Of a stretch of 64,000 bases of DNA, positions 54,368 through 62,397 are shown one piece after another (the stretch's first letter is position 1; the number at the start of each line of letters is the position of its first letter). A model generated the notes under the pieces. The model was not told the DNA's origin. It did no database searches and saw nothing but the letters and a program-made list of their open reading frames with translations. Source of the stretch: HGM04593 sp045646965 (GTDB lineage Bacteria; Bacteroidota; Bacteroidia; Bacteroidales; Bacteroidaceae); assembly GCA_045646965.1 (NCBI GenBank), contig JAZRLR010000023.1, positions 62,001 through 126,000 of the forward strand. Direction: 5' to 3'. Position numbers and translations under genes: made by a program.

Positions 54368-54418
54368 AACCAACCTCCCGGGTAGCCCACATACCAAGAT
54401 GCAGAGTCCCGGGTGGTT
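54368..54418 (-). promoter_or_regulatory. structured leader between rpsI and rpsB
   Basis: On the minus strand AACCACCCGGG pairs with CCCGGGAGGTTGGTT, with a 4-nt bulge, enclosing a 25-nt loop. It lies about 45 nt before the rpsB start. It may be an autoregulatory site for S2, as known for rpsB-tsf in other phyla. Confidence 0.5.
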
Positions 54419-54450
54419 TAGATACTAAACGTATATTTCGGGACCGAATA

Positions 54451-54837
54451 TTAACGTTTACTGAACTGGAATCTACGACGAGCCTTGGGCTGACCGGGTT
54501 TCTTACGCTCAACCTCACGAGCATCGCGAGTAAGGAATCCTTCGGAACGCAAAGCCTTCTTGTCATCAGCGTTGATTTTTACAAGAGCACGAGCAATAGC
54601 CAAACGCAATGCCTGTGACTGACCTGTGTAACCACCACCGTCAAGATTTACTTTAATATCGTACTTCTCCACTGCATCTATCTTCATCAGAGGCTGCTTT
54701 ACAACGTACTGAAGAATGCTTGAGGGGAAATAATCCTGCAGATCCTTGCTGTTAATAGTAATTTTTCCGGTACCCTCAGTAACGAAAATACGGGCAACTG
54801 CGCTTTTACGTCTGCCTAATGCATTTACCATTTCCAT
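54451..54837 (-). CDS. rpsI: 30S ribosomal protein S9
   Basis: Small-subunit protein, 128 aa, whose C-terminal tail reaches the P-site tRNA. It begins MEMVNALGRRKSAVARIFVT and has GGGYTGQSQALRLAIARALV and the terminal KPGQPKARRRFQFSKR with the conserved Lys-Arg end. It follows rplM by 8 bp. Confidence 0.97.
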   Translation of the reverse strand: MEMVNALGRRKSAVARIFVTEGTGKITINSKDLQDYFPSSILQYVVKQPLMKIDAVEKYDIKVNLDGGGYTGQSQALRLAIARALVKINADDKKALRSEGFLTRDAREVERKKPGQPKARRRFQFSKR

Positions 54838-54845
54838 CTGCTTTC

Positions 54846-55307
54846 TTATTTATAAGAGTTAATATCGATTGTTTTGGGAGTCTGAGCTGCGTGGTTGTGC
54901 TCGGGACCCTCGTAAATATAAAGGTTGTTCAACAAGTGATCGCCGAGACGATTCTTGGGCAACATACCCCTTACAACGTGCTTAACGAGACGCTCGTAAC
55001 CTTTATAACCTTTGGCAACATCAGCGGGAGAGAAAGACTTCTGACCACCGGGATAACCAGAGAAACGCAAATAGATGCGGTCTGTCCATTTGTTACCTGT
55101 CATTTTCACTTTGTCTGCGTTGATAATGATTACATTGTCACCGCAATCTACGTTGGGAGTAAAGCTGGGTTTGTATTTACCCCTCAAAAGCTTGGCAACC
55201 TTGCTGCCAAGACGACCAAGTACCTGGTCGGTTGCATCTACAACAACCCACTCTTTCTGAGCAGTTGTCTTGTTAACTGAAATTGTTTTGTAGCTTAAAG
55301 TATCCAC
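54846..55307 (-). CDS. rplM: 50S ribosomal protein L13
   Basis: Large-subunit protein of 153 aa, first gene of the operon. Landmarks are WVVVDATDQVLGRLGSKVAK, DNVIIINADKVKMTGNKWTD, YLRFSGYPGGQKSFSPADVA and VVRGMLPKNRLGDHLLNNLY. It is preceded by an unusually long leader of about 180 nt with several hairpins. Confidence 0.97.
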   Translation of the reverse strand: MDTLSYKTISVNKTTAQKEWVVVDATDQVLGRLGSKVAKLLRGKYKPSFTPNVDCGDNVIIINADKVKMTGNKWTDRIYLRFSGYPGGQKSFSPADVAKGYKGYERLVKHVVRGMLPKNRLGDHLLNNLYIYEGPEHNHAAQTPKTIDINSYK

Positions 55308-55489
55308 TTTAAATTCCTTTTAAAATAGTTAATAATTCCATATTCTCCGACACTTCTCTGCTGAACCTCACGGAAATAGGTACCACAGAAACCCTCTTCG
55401 CGCCTGCCCGACCAATTGGCTGGATTGCGTCTGCGACAGACTCAGAGACCTGAAATGTCGATGGCCCGATTCACGGGCTGATAATAATC
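55308..55489 (-). promoter_or_regulatory. structured leader of the rplM operon
   Basis: The region between the predicted transcription start and rplM holds no gene. It contains compact hairpins on the minus strand: GCCCG-TGAAT-CGGGC (55478-55464) and GTCTG-TCG-CAGAC (55441-55429). There is also a competing pairing of GGCCGATT with AATCGGGCC. It is a candidate ribosomal-protein leader. Confidence 0.5.
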
Positions 55490-55495
55490 GGCCTG

Positions 55496-55526
55496 CAAAA
55501 TTACTTTTTTTCAACGAGATAGGCAA
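55496..55526 (-). promoter_or_regulatory. promoter of the rplM-rpsI-rpsB-tsf operon
   Basis: Minus strand: TTG (55526-55524), 20 nt, TAATTTTG (55503-55496). Confidence 0.7.
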
Positions 55527-55563
55527 GCAAATAAAACTTTTTTTCAAAAAAAGCTCTTTTTTC

Positions 55564-55594
55564 TTTGCAGTATAAACAAAAAGCATTACCTTTG
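55564..55594 (+). promoter_or_regulatory. tRNA-Leu promoter
   Basis: TTTG (55564-55567), 19 nt, TACCTTTG (55587-55594), 23 nt before the mature tRNA. It is divergent from the rplM promoter. Confidence 0.8.
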
Positions 55595-55617
55595 CATCGC
55601 AATTGAGAAAAACAATT

Positions 55618-55699
55618 GCCCAGATGGCGGAATCGGTAGACGCGCTGGTCTCAAACACCAGTGGGGCAACCCATCCCGGTTCGATCCCGGGTCTGGGTA
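55618..55699 (+). tRNA. tRNA-Leu (CAA)
   Basis: Class II tRNA of 82 nt. The acceptor GCCCAGA pairs with TCTGGGT (G-U first pair), the anticodon stem CTGGT/ACCAG has the loop CTCAAAC with anticodon CAA, a long variable arm (GTGGGGCAACCCAT) follows, and the T-arm is CCCGG-TTCGATC-CCGGG. The discriminator is A and CCA is not encoded. Confidence 0.96.
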
Positions 55700-55702
55700 C
55701 TG

Positions 55703-55737
55703 AAACGGAGAAAGTTGAAAAACTCTCTCCGTTTTTT
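55703..55737 (+). terminator. tRNA-Leu terminator
   Basis: AAACGGAGA pairs with TCTCCGTTT and is followed by T residues, 4 nt after the tRNA. Confidence 0.85.
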
Positions 55738-55752
55738 CTTATTTTATATTCG

Positions 55753-55798
55753 CACGCGCGCGTGTAGCAACACAGGCCCGGCAATTGCCGAGCCTGTG
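55753..55798. repeat. two adjacent palindromes
   Basis: CACGCGCGCGTG (55753-55764) is an alternating purine-pyrimidine palindrome. At 55771-55798, CACAGGC and GCCTGTG enclose CGGCAATTGCCG, forming a long hairpin downstream of the minus-strand gene ending at 55833. It may end that transcript but lacks a T-run. Confidence 0.5.
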
Positions 55799-55832
55799 CA
55801 AAGAGACCGCAGCGACCAGAGCCGCACCGCGA

Positions 55833-56825
55833 TTATTTCTCAAAAGATGATTTATAGGGGAAAAGAGTTTCGAGAAACTCCGTCATACGCTTGCAATCGT
55901 CGGCGGTTGTATTCTCGTCGTCGTTCATACAAAACATAAGCGGGTTATACTTGCGCATCACCTTGGCATAGTCGCGCGCACTCACAGGCACACAACGTGA
56001 GTCGGAGGCAAAGGTATTTGTAAAAAAAGCACGCAGTTTGCTCCACACACCGCACAAACGGTTATAACGCCCCACCTTGCGCATTGTGCCACGCCCCGTT
56101 GCAATCACATAATACCCCACTATGCATCGCTGCACATCCTCTTCACTGCGGAAACGGCTATAGGCCGTGGCACTCCACACCTCGGGACAGAGTTCCACGC
56201 ACTTCTTAAAGTCGCTAATCCTGTATGAGTCGAGATTGTGATGCGGTTTATAATTAATCTTCACACCAAAGCGTTCGAGAATAAAATCGCGCATTTTATG
56301 TACCATCCTCACATAGAAAATACCGGTGAAACGTTTCTTGTCGCGCATCCTCGAACCCGACAAACGCACTATGGGACGGCCATCTTCATTATAGAAATCG
56401 AGAGGGGAAACAGGTGCACCTAACAGCATATCGTCGTTTCCATATATAAAATGCTCGCTCAAGCCGGGAATCTTATACATAACGCTTTCTATCGCCTGGC
56501 TGTTAAAAATAGGCAGAGCGTCAGCGGGAAATATCTGTGAGTGGTCGATTATCTGCACCTTGGTATTTGAAGTGTCGAGCCACGAAGGGCATTGGTTGTC
56601 GGTCACAATAAATACGCGATTTACCCAAGGTGCAAATTTTTCTACCGAGCGAAGTGAATATTTAAGCTCGTCGTTGTCGCGGAACCGCGCCTCGTTCACA
56701 ACCCCCGCATCCACAACCTCGCCGCTGTACTCACGTTTTTTTGCTCGCCACGCGGGGTCATTTCCATCTACCCACAGATAAACGAGGTCGATGGGAAAAT
56801 TTATCGATTTTTCGGTTTGTTTCAT
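55833..56825 (-). CDS. Stealth-family sugar-phosphate transferase
   Basis: Predicted hexose-1-phosphate transferase that builds phosphodiester-linked polysaccharide. The 330-aa protein has the Stealth conserved regions: DLVYLWVDGNDPAW (CR1), RFRDNDELKYSLRSVEKFAP with FIVTDNQCPSWL (CR2), FNSQAIESVMYKIPGLSEHF then IYGNDDMLLGAPVS (CR3), and a later conserved C-terminal part. Bacterial Stealth proteins make capsules and share homology with animal GlcNAc-1-phosphotransferase. It is the last gene of a minus-strand pair with a GT2 gene 20 bp upstream. Confidence 0.88.
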   Translation of the reverse strand: MKQTEKSINFPIDLVYLWVDGNDPAWRAKKREYSGEVVDAGVVNEARFRDNDELKYSLRSVEKFAPWVNRVFIVTDNQCPSWLDTSNTKVQIIDHSQIFPADALPIFNSQAIESVMYKIPGLSEHFIYGNDDMLLGAPVSPLDFYNEDGRPIVRLSGSRMRDKKRFTGIFYVRMVHKMRDFILERFGVKINYKPHHNLDSYRISDFKKCVELCPEVWSATAYSRFRSEEDVQRCIVGYYVIATGRGTMRKVGRYNRLCGVWSKLRAFFTNTFASDSRCVPVSARDYAKVMRKYNPLMFCMNDDENTTADDCKRMTEFLETLFPYKSSFEK

Positions 56826-56845
56826 ATTCTTGTGTGTATTTGTGG

Positions 56846-57712
56846 TTATTTTTTATAGCGCCACACAGGCAAAAAATCGAACAGACGCAACGTGCGCACA
56901 CTACCCTTTTCCTTTATTTTCCACAAGCAAATACCCGCCAAAGAGAAGTGTTTCACGGTGATATTCTTGTATTTCACGGGGATGGAAATACCGTGCAGAG
57001 CCGCGTAATCGACCATAGCCTTGTGTGCCATATACTTCTGCAACTGCTTGGCCGCTGTCTGACGGCTGTTTATTGTAGAACCCTGATTGAGCACATATCT
57101 GTAGGCAGGGCCGGGCACTGTGACCATACGACCGCTCTCACACACCGCACGCATAACAAATACCACATCCTCGAACTGCACGCCCTCGTCGAAGCGCAAA
57201 GCCCTCTCGCAGAGCATATCCCTGCGATAGAGTTTGTTATAGACATAGAAGTCGGGTGGGCAATTACAGAGGCGCAGCTTGGCGTCGGCGCGATGCACCA
57301 CCACCTCTTCGCTGTATGAAACAATTATCTTGTCGCTCTGTTTTTTCTCTTTCGTTATGCCACACACGGCTATGTCGGCCTTGTGACGCTGTGCCGCGTC
57401 ATAGAGACGCTCAAAATAGTCGGCGGGGATATAATCGTCGCTATCGACCATTCCCACATACTCGCCGCGAGCCACTGCAAGCGCCGTGTTACGCGCCTTT
57501 CCCTGCCTGCCGTTGGCCTGCTGCAGCACCACAATTCGGCTGTCTTTGCGTGCCCACTCCTGCAACACCTGGTACGAAGAATCGGTGGAGCCGTCATCTA
57601 CACATATTATCTCTATTTCGCGCAGAGACTGCTCGGTGACACTCTTCAGGCAACGCGGCAGCAAAGCCGCAGTGTTATACACGGGAATGAGAATACTTAT
57701 TTTAGGTTCCAT
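56846..57712 (-). CDS. glycosyltransferase family 2
   Basis: GT-A fold sugar transferase of 288 aa. It shows the nucleotide-sugar start ISILIPVYNTAALLPRCLKS, CVDDGSTDSSYQVLQEW and the metal-binding region GEYVGMVDSDDYIPADYFER. The C-terminal part has the acceptor-side RFDEGVQFEDVVFVMRAV. There are no membrane segments. It is the first gene of a transcript that also carries the Stealth gene. Confidence 0.88.
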   Translation of the reverse strand: MEPKISILIPVYNTAALLPRCLKSVTEQSLREIEIICVDDGSTDSSYQVLQEWARKDSRIVVLQQANGRQGKARNTALAVARGEYVGMVDSDDYIPADYFERLYDAAQRHKADIAVCGITKEKKQSDKIIVSYSEEVVVHRADAKLRLCNCPPDFYVYNKLYRRDMLCERALRFDEGVQFEDVVFVMRAVCESGRMVTVPGPAYRYVLNQGSTINSRQTAAKQLQKYMAHKAMVDYAALHGISIPVKYKNITVKHFSLAGICLWKIKEKGSVRTLRLFDFLPVWRYKK

Positions 57713-57815
57713 TTTCTCTGTTTTGGAAAATTCTCTCTTTTACTTACCTGGCCGGATACTTGCAAACGAGCGAGAAAATATTTTCAAAACGGTTGCGACA
57801 TATCCTCAAGCGTAG

Positions 57816-57847
57816 CAAAGGTACTAAATTCGAGGGAAATTTTCCAA
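57816..57847 (-). promoter_or_regulatory. promoter of the GT2-Stealth pair
   Basis: Minus strand: TTG (57847-57845), 21 nt, TACCTTTG (57823-57816). The leader is about 95 nt. Confidence 0.6.
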
Positions 57848-57901
57848 TAAAACGGCACCCATATTTCGCAACGCAAGGCAATTAAAACAAACGCCGCAAG
57901 A

Positions 57902-57918
57902 GCGAACCTTCTGTTCGC
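57902..57918 (+). other. stem-loop upstream of the rubredoxin gene
   Basis: GCGAAC-CTTCT-GTTCGC about 45 nt before the start codon. I found no consensus promoter for this gene; ATATTTCG at 57861-57868 is one mismatch away. Confidence 0.35.
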
Positions 57919-57964
57919 AAAATATGTTATACAAATGAATTAGAATATATAAATAAGAGAAGCA

Positions 57965-58126
57965 ATGAAAAGGTACAGATGTAAAGTATGCGGCTGGGTG
58001 TACGATCCTGCCCAAGGAACTCCCGCAAGCGGGGTGGCTCCGGGAACAAGTTTTGAGAAGCTGCCACACGATTGGAAATGCCCCGTGTGCAAGGCTGGAA
58101 AAGAACATTTTGAGATGTGCCGTTAG
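57965..58126 (+). CDS. rubredoxin
   Basis: Small one-iron electron carrier, 53 aa. Both Cys pairs that bind iron are present: RCKVCGWVYDPAQG near the start and DWKCPVCKAGKEHFE near the end, together with the usual aromatic core. The typical PDDW is PHDW here, and an extra Cys lies at the C-terminus. It lies alone on the plus strand between polysaccharide genes and converges on the GT2 gene at 58146 with a 19-bp gap. Rubredoxins in anaerobes donate electrons to rubrerythrin or superoxide reductase. Confidence 0.93.
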   Translation: MKRYRCKVCGWVYDPAQGTPASGVAPGTSFEKLPHDWKCPVCKAGKEHFEMCR

Positions 58127-58145
58127 TCGGCGCATCTCTTTCATA

Positions 58146-58901
58146 TCACACAAGGCTCTTTAGAAAGCCGCGCACCGCATAGTTGAGATAGTAATAAACC
58201 GACTTCAGAATACCGAGTTTTTCAACCCTGCGGTAGATATTCCATTGCCACGACAGCAGGTGCAGCTTGCGTGCCGACACAGAGTCGCTTGTCACCCTAT
58301 ACAGAGCTGTGACCGTGCCTGTGTTACGCGCCACAAAGCCGCGGCGCAGTATCGACAACCACATCGCATAGTCCTCGTGGCGCACCATACGGAAATGCAC
58401 CTTGCCCACGCGCTGCGTGTCGTATATACCTGTGACATTGCCTATCACATTACCCAAAAGAAGTTTTTTATACACCGTGGCAGGCGGCGCAACTACCACA
58501 CGTCCGCAACGAGTGGAATACTCGTCCACCTTCTCGTAATTTGAAAAAACCACTCCTATCTCTTCCGACTCGGCAAAGAGCGGGAGCTGCTGCTCCAATT
58601 TGTCGGGCAGCCACATATCGTCGCTGTCGAGGAATGCGATGTAACGCCCCTTTGCCGCTTTTATGGCAATGTTTCGCGGTGTCGCGGGGTAGCCGCTCGG
58701 CGAGTCATTTACAAAGACTTTTACGCGCTCGTCCTCGCCCGCCAGCCTCGACGCAACAGCCAACGAAGAGTCGGTGGAAGCATCGTCTACCACAAGCAGT
58801 TCCCAGTTGGGGTATGTCTGCGCCATAACCGAGCGCACCGCCTCTTCGAGGAAGCGCTCGGCATTGTGCACGGGCATTATAATTGAAACGAGCTCACCCA
58901 T
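58146..58901 (-). CDS. glycosyltransferase family 2
   Basis: GT-A fold transferase of 251 aa. It begins MGELVSIIMPVHNAERFLEE and has VVDDASTDSSLAVASRL and the acceptor-metal segment GRYIAFLDSDDMWLPDKLEQ. The gene lies 5 bp after the radical SAM gene and is probably its operon partner. The donor and acceptor sugars are unknown. Confidence 0.9.
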   Translation of the reverse strand: MGELVSIIMPVHNAERFLEEAVRSVMAQTYPNWELLVVDDASTDSSLAVASRLAGEDERVKVFVNDSPSGYPATPRNIAIKAAKGRYIAFLDSDDMWLPDKLEQQLPLFAESEEIGVVFSNYEKVDEYSTRCGRVVVAPPATVYKKLLLGNVIGNVTGIYDTQRVGKVHFRMVRHEDYAMWLSILRRGFVARNTGTVTALYRVTSDSVSARKLHLLSWQWNIYRRVEKLGILKSVYYYLNYAVRGFLKSLV

Positions 58902-58906
58902 ATATT

Positions 58907-60370
58907 TTATTTCTTGGCAAAAAGAAAACGTCTCAACTTGCCAAACGCCTTGAGTGAACGCTTAAAATCGGAGAAATCGGTGAGCCCCACACGCAGACGG
59001 TGCAGTATGTAGCTAGGACGCAGATAATATTTCTTACGCGCCATATTACAGAACTCAACCATCTCCTCGGCCGAAAGATTGGGGAGCGAGAGCACTGTGT
59101 TATGTGTGCCATCGGGGAGGCAATACTTTGCGTAGTCGAGCTCTATGTAATTGTTTGCACGAGCCCACTCGTAGGCCTCGGTACCGGGGTAAGGAATGAG
59201 CGGGAAGAACTGTGCCGTGTCGGTATTGAGCTCAAGGGCAAGAGAGAGAGTCTTCTGCATTGTCTCCCTTGTCTCTCCGCAGTTACCCACGATGTAGCAG
59301 GCGTGTATGAGAAGGCCGGCTTTCTTGGCGTTCTCCACATAGGAGTAGAACTGCTCCACCTTTGTGCCCTTCTTTATATTGTCGAGAATCTGCTGGCTGC
59401 CCGACTCAATGCCGGGGATAATGAGACGGCAACCCGCCTTTTTCATCGCAACCATAGTCTCGAGGTCGAGATTCACGCGGGCATTGCACAGCCAACGCAG
59501 ACGTTTGTTCAGTTTCTTTTCCACGAGGAGGTTACATATTTCGAGCACGCGCTTTTTATTCGAAGTAAAGGTGTCGTCCTCAATTACCACCTCTTTCACC
59601 TCGGGGAAGTTCTTTGCGATAAACCCAAACTCTGCCACCACATTCTCGGCCGAGCGGGCGCGGAATGCGTGCCCGTGCATTGTCTGCGGATAAACGCAGA
59701 AGTTACAACGGAAGGGACAGCCGCGGGTTGTAAATATCTGTATCGAGGGGTATGTGGCAGCCGCAAAGAAATAGTCTTTGGGATCGAGATATTTTGCGAT
59801 AAATTCCGATGCAAAAGGTATCTCGTCGAGCTCGCGCATAGAGGGCATAGGCGCTGTGCGCTTGCAGCCGTTGGCACCGTTGAGACAGAGACCGCGCACG
59901 TTCTCGGGTGAGTCACCATTCTGCAAAGCGTTGGCAAGCTCGAGCACTGTGGCGTCAAACTCCCCTATCGCCACGGCGTCAATCAGAGGCGAGTATCCCA
60001 AAGTCTCCTCGGCACAGGCCGAGGGGTGCGTGCCCACAAGCAGCGCAAACGATTCGGGGAAGCGCTCCTTCACCGACACGGCAAAAGCCACGTCGCTTTT
60101 TATCGAGGGGGTACTTGTGTCATAGACAAAGAGCTGTGCGCCCTTGCCGTTCTGCTCTATCGCCGCCAGCGACTGCTCCTCGTTCATCTGCTTTGCGGGG
60201 GCGTCGAGAAAATATATTTCGTGCCCGTTCTTCTCGCAATAAGCAGCGGCATACATAAGCCACAGGGGATAATAGAGTGCGCCGCTCTTTGTTATGGCCG
60301 GGCTGCGCGACTCACGGGAGAATTTTCCATACTCGGCTTTAAAGGGCGGGTTTATAAAACATATTTTCAT
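58907..60370 (-). CDS. B12-binding-domain radical SAM protein
   Basis: Predicted cobalamin-dependent radical SAM enzyme of 487 aa. The N-terminal part (about 1-180) has the B12-binding Rossmann layout (MKICFINPPFKAEYGKFSRE, YDTSTPSIKSDVAFAVSVKE, VGTHPSACAEETLGYS). The radical SAM core binds a 4Fe-4S cluster through TTRGCPFRCNFCVYP (Cys-x3-Cys-x2-Cys, about residue 225), followed by EVVIEDDTFTSNKKRVLEIC and GCRLIIPGIESGSQQIL. Such enzymes often methylate unreactive carbons. Its place among glycosyltransferases suggests sugar or lipid modification, which is inference. Confidence 0.88.
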   Translation of the reverse strand: MKICFINPPFKAEYGKFSRESRSPAITKSGALYYPLWLMYAAAYCEKNGHEIYFLDAPAKQMNEEQSLAAIEQNGKGAQLFVYDTSTPSIKSDVAFAVSVKERFPESFALLVGTHPSACAEETLGYSPLIDAVAIGEFDATVLELANALQNGDSPENVRGLCLNGANGCKRTAPMPSMRELDEIPFASEFIAKYLDPKDYFFAAATYPSIQIFTTRGCPFRCNFCVYPQTMHGHAFRARSAENVVAEFGFIAKNFPEVKEVVIEDDTFTSNKKRVLEICNLLVEKKLNKRLRWLCNARVNLDLETMVAMKKAGCRLIIPGIESGSQQILDNIKKGTKVEQFYSYVENAKKAGLLIHACYIVGNCGETRETMQKTLSLALELNTDTAQFFPLIPYPGTEAYEWARANNYIELDYAKYCLPDGTHNTVLSLPNLSAEEMVEFCNMARKKYYLRPSYILHRLRVGLTDFSDFKRSLKAFGKLRRFLFAKK

Positions 60371-60396
60371 AATATACTTGTCAATTTAATTTAGTT

Positions 60397-60426
60397 CTTT
60401 GCGATTCTTCGCTATTTATCGCAAAG
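60397..60426. repeat. inverted repeat overlapping the radical SAM gene promoter
   Basis: CTTTGCGAT (60397-60405) and ATCGCAAAG (60418-60426) are perfect 9-nt arms 12 nt apart. One arm is part of the -7 box and the other lies just inside the transcript, a typical operator position. Confidence 0.5.
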
Positions 60427-60429
60427 ATA
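60422..60429 (-). promoter_or_regulatory. -7 box of the radical SAM-GT2 pair
   Basis: TATCTTTG on the minus strand. The closest upstream TTG is 24 nt away, so the -33 part is weak. Confidence 0.5.
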
Positions 60430-60484
60430 GATATAATATTTAATCTGTAAAAACAAGGAGAAAAAAAACCAAGCGACACGACAG

Positions 60485-61288
60485 CTATTTCTTTACCTCG
60501 TCACCCACCTTGCCATAGTGCAGGCGTTTAAGGAAGTTTATTCCGAAAAGCCCTATAATTATGCGCTTCACAAGGTCGAACGACCAGAAATACCAATAGC
60601 AGAATTTCGCAAGCAACATATTTCCGCCGTTATTCAGCACAATGTGCTCAAGGTCGTAACGCTTTTGAGGTATAGAGGCCACCGACACTCCGCCCAGGCG
60701 AAACTCCGCCACATCCACGGGCACATATTTGAAACGCGCCCCACCCTGATAGCAGCGGGCGAGAAAATCGTGGTCCATCATATAACGAAACTTCTTGTCA
60801 TACAAGCCCCAGCGTTTGTGCGCCGCAGCCGACACAAAGGTACCCTGGTGGTCTACATTCACAAAGAAAGGCATAAGGGGGAATTTCATCGAGGGGATAT
60901 CACGCCCTGTGAAGCCCGTCTCTTTATTGCGTATAATCACATTTCCGCGATAAATATCCACACCCTCCTCGTAATACTCGGCAACGCGGGCAAGCACACC
61001 TGGCAGCAGAATATCATCGCTGTTTATTATGCATATAATATCGCCCTTGGCATTCTTGATTCCTTTATTAAATGCATCGCTTATACCCTCGTCGGGCTCG
61101 GAGCGGAAATACCCCAGACGTGATTCATATTTTTTTACAAGTTCCACAGTGCCGTCGGTGGAGCCGCCGTCGATTATCACATAGTCGAGCAAAGGGTAAT
61201 CCTGCCCAAGCACGCTCTCGATAGTCTCCTCAATTGTGGCTATACTGTTGAAACAGATGGTTATTATCGAAATTACAGGTTTTTTCAT
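60485..61288 (-). CDS. glycosyltransferase family 2 (WcaA-like)
   Basis: GT-A fold transferase of 267 aa. It begins MKKPVISIITICFNSIATIE and has YVIIDGGSTDGTVELVKKYE, GISDAFNKGIKNAKGDIICI and INSDDILLPGVLARVAEYY. The AFNKGI motif is typical of colanic-acid-type WcaA/WcaE relatives. A C-terminal amphipathic end (FWSFDLVKRIIIGLFGINFL) may rest on the membrane. It follows the next GT2 gene by 5 bp. Confidence 0.9.
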   Translation of the reverse strand: MKKPVISIITICFNSIATIEETIESVLGQDYPLLDYVIIDGGSTDGTVELVKKYESRLGYFRSEPDEGISDAFNKGIKNAKGDIICIINSDDILLPGVLARVAEYYEEGVDIYRGNVIIRNKETGFTGRDIPSMKFPLMPFFVNVDHQGTFVSAAAHKRWGLYDKKFRYMMDHDFLARCYQGGARFKYVPVDVAEFRLGGVSVASIPQKRYDLEHIVLNNGGNMLLAKFCYWYFWSFDLVKRIIIGLFGINFLKRLHYGKVGDEVKK

Positions 61289-61293
61289 TTAAA

Positions 61294-62202
61294 TCAGAAA
61301 ATTCTAAATAAGACTGATACACGTGCCGACACATTTATCGACAGCGGTGCACAACGCAGACGAGGGGTGAAAAGCAGTTTCAGCCAGGGGAGGAAACCCG
61401 CTCTATACCCTGCCACAAGCTCGGTGAGAGACCTATTCTCGGCCGACATATCTGCCGCATAGCCGTTGAGCAGCTCCTGCGCCAGACGGTAACGTATGTG
61501 CTCACCCTCGCAGAGACGCTCCCAGCGGTTCTTCCACTGGAAAGCCAGCGATTTCTTCTGCCCCACCACATTACCCCCGTGCTGACGGTAGCTCATACGG
61601 GGCATAGAGTCGAAATGCACGCGCGCACCTATGGCCTGCGCCACATTGTATGCCCAAATATCGTGCATACGGATGTATCGCGGGGTATATTTAACAAGTT
61701 CTCTGCGCAAGGCATCGTTCATCACCATAGTGCAACCCGTCACAAAATTATATATGAGAGCCTCGCCGTATGTGAGCAGCGGGGTTATCTTCACACTCTT
61801 TATCTCGTTCAGAGACTCATCTACAAGACGAGTCTGGCAGAAATAGAGCGCGGGGGCATCGCCGTCGCCACGCATAGCATCTACCGCCACGCGCAACTTG
61901 TCGCTGTCCCACACATCGTCCTGGTCACAAAAAGCATAAAAGTCGCTCTGCGGGGCCTGCTGCAGCAAGTCCCAAAAGCTATATGCAGGGCCTTTGTTTT
62001 CGCCCGTGTACCACGACAACCTGCCCGCAGCCTGCTCCTCATCGAGCAGCGCACAGGTGCCATCGCGTGAACCGTCGTCACGCACAAGCAACGACACCGC
62101 CACACCCTCCTGGGCATACACCGATGCAAGTTGCTCGCCAAGGAATTTCGTTCCGTTATATGTTGAAAGCAATACTGCTACCTTCTCTTTCTCACACGCC
62201 AT
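61294..62202 (-). CDS. glycosyltransferase family 2, rhamnosyltransferase-like
   Basis: GT-A fold transferase of 302 aa. It shows VAVLLSTYNGTKFLGEQLAS, LLVRDDGSRDGTCALLDE, YAFCDQDDVWDSDKLRVAVD and HDIWAYNVAQAIGARVHFDS. The CDQDDVW motif is characteristic of the rhamnosyl- and related glycosyltransferase subgroup. It is the first gene of a two-gene minus-strand unit, divergent from the FrhB-like gene. I could not identify a convincing promoter for it. Confidence 0.9.
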   Translation of the reverse strand: MACEKEKVAVLLSTYNGTKFLGEQLASVYAQEGVAVSLLVRDDGSRDGTCALLDEEQAAGRLSWYTGENKGPAYSFWDLLQQAPQSDFYAFCDQDDVWDSDKLRVAVDAMRGDGDAPALYFCQTRLVDESLNEIKSVKITPLLTYGEALIYNFVTGCTMVMNDALRRELVKYTPRYIRMHDIWAYNVAQAIGARVHFDSMPRMSYRQHGGNVVGQKKSLAFQWKNRWERLCEGEHIRYRLAQELLNGYAADMSAENRSLTELVAGYRAGFLPWLKLLFTPRLRCAPLSINVSARVSVLFRIF

Positions 62203-62277
62203 AGACGCTGTTTTTATATTGTAACGAAAATAAACATCTTTTAGTATTTAATTCGTCACTTACGATACATAAAAATT

Positions 62278-62310
62278 CTGCAAAAAAGAGACATTTCGGT
62301 CCTTTTGCAG
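62278..62310. repeat. inverted repeat in the divergent intergenic region
   Basis: CTGCAAAA and TTTTGCAG, 17 nt apart, between the divergent genes at 62202 and 62398. It could be a shared operator. Confidence 0.35.
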
Positions 62311-62362
62311 TTTTAAAGTTACAAAATTACTCAACATCGGAGCATTTTACAATAAAAAAAAC

Positions 62363-62370
62363 TAAATTTG
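62363..62370 (+). promoter_or_regulatory. -7 box of the FrhB-like gene
   Basis: TAAATTTG, 27 nt before the start codon; no TTG at the -33 distance. Confidence 0.4.
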
Positions 62371-62397
62371 CGAATATAACTGCCCAATAAATTGATT

